A DNA stretch of 14,178 nucleotides from an uncultured Eubacteriales bacterium (GTDB lineage Bacteria > Bacillota > Clostridia > Oscillospirales > Acutalibacteraceae). Of the stretch, positions 13,892 to 14,178 are shown piece after piece. The notes beneath the pieces were generated by a model. The model worked only from the letters and a program-made list of their open reading frames with translations. It ran no database searches and had not been told where the DNA came from. The DNA is taken from positions 1-14,178 of the forward strand of contig CAKVEA010000012.1 in the NCBI GenBank assembly GCA_934728355.1, given 5' to 3'. Both the position numbers and the translations under genes were made by a program. The first letter of the stretch is position 1; the number at the start of each line of letters is the position of its first letter.

Positions 13892-14178
13892 ATGAAGTAT
13901 AAAATAGAAAGTCAAACAATACCAAAAGAATTAAGAGAGAAGATAAACGAAAAAATCATTTATATTATAAATAATAATTTGACCGATAAAGAAACCGGAA
14001 TAACCAAAAATGACATATTTAACAGCTACACTGGCAGAGGCGGATTACATAACTTAAATTATAACGATTATAGCAATTATTATTCTTACAAGAAGGATAA
14101 ACAAGAAATTGAGCAAGGACAATTTTTCACACCGTACAGTCTTGTAAATTGGATAATGGATTGCTTAAAACCTAAACA
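13892..14178 (+). CDS. DNA N6-adenine methyltransferase of the GQFFTP type, N-terminal fragment (runs off window)
   Basis: The gene starts 18 bases after the previous stop, with AAAAAGGAG about 11 nt before ATG 13892; 95 residues are visible. The stretch GLHNLNYNDYSNY followed by GQFFTP (76-81) and YSLVNWIMDCL matches the motif X region of gamma-class N6-adenine methyltransferases (HsdM-like and phage/ICE orphan methylases). The catalytic NPPY and SAM-binding motif I would lie outside. It differs clearly from the beta-class Mod of the restriction operon and is more likely an element-borne protective or regulatory methyltransferase, often fused to or next to a helicase in such elements. The C-terminus and any partner cannot be seen. 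Confidence 0.8.
   Translation, partial: MKYKIESQTIPKELREKINEKIIYIINNNLTDKETGITKNDIFNSYTGRGGLHNLNYNDYSNYYSYKKDKQEIEQGQFFTPYSLVNWIMDCLKPK

Noticed and set aside
1..14178. CRISPR array, tRNA or rRNA genes, complete insertion sequences
   Set aside because: No regularly spaced repeats, cloverleaf with CCA-type end, rRNA-like segments or transposase were seen on either strand.

Overview
The window is A+T-rich DNA whose codon use, strong AGGAGG-type ribosome binding sites and consensus promoters suggest a low-GC Firmicute (Clostridia or Tissierellia-like); the species cannot be fixed from the sequence alone. It looks like an accessory region: a restriction-type defence operon next to a tyrosine recombinase, followed by the start of a mobile-element (ICE or plasmid) operon of small, poorly characterised genes.

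Layout. (1) 1-1050 is the C-terminal part of a RecD2-type helicase, closed by a clear intrinsic terminator. (2) 1158-8526 is a self-contained transcription unit: promoter, a SNF2-family helicase, a beta-class type III Mod adenine methyltransferase, a type III Res helicase-nuclease, then a terminator. The three genes overlap (1 nt and 8 nt), so they are translationally coupled and probably work as one defence system. Mod methylates, Res cuts, and the SNF2 protein is an extra component not present in classical type III systems. (3) 8548-9288 (minus strand) is a tyrosine recombinase with all catalytic residues. (4) 9289-9861 is a structured stretch without a convincing gene. It holds four inverted repeats, a repeated CTTTGAGATT and an isolated C6 tract, and could be an attachment, transfer-origin or terminator region. 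(5) 9862-10219 (minus) holds a ribbon-helix-helix-like small regulator and, overlapping its end, a possible 32-residue membrane peptide. (6) 10220-10474 is a divergent control region with three copies of a palindrome (core TATGT-WAT-ACATA), one on the regulator's promoter and two on the strong rightward promoter. (7) From 10475 to the right edge runs a rightward operon: a J-domain protein, six further small proteins of unknown function (two of them diverged paralogues), a 273-residue unknown and the N-terminus of a GQFFTP-type DNA methyltransferase.

Two of the operon's intergenic gaps carry the same arrangement (hairpin, ACACACTAnnnTCAA, second hairpin or weak stem, AAAGGAA ribosome binding site). 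This suggests a recurring structured RNA or regulatory module. The regulator plus palindromes probably form a small switch that silences the rightward operon and represses itself. All function calls are from motif reading and memory of protein families; no database search was run.
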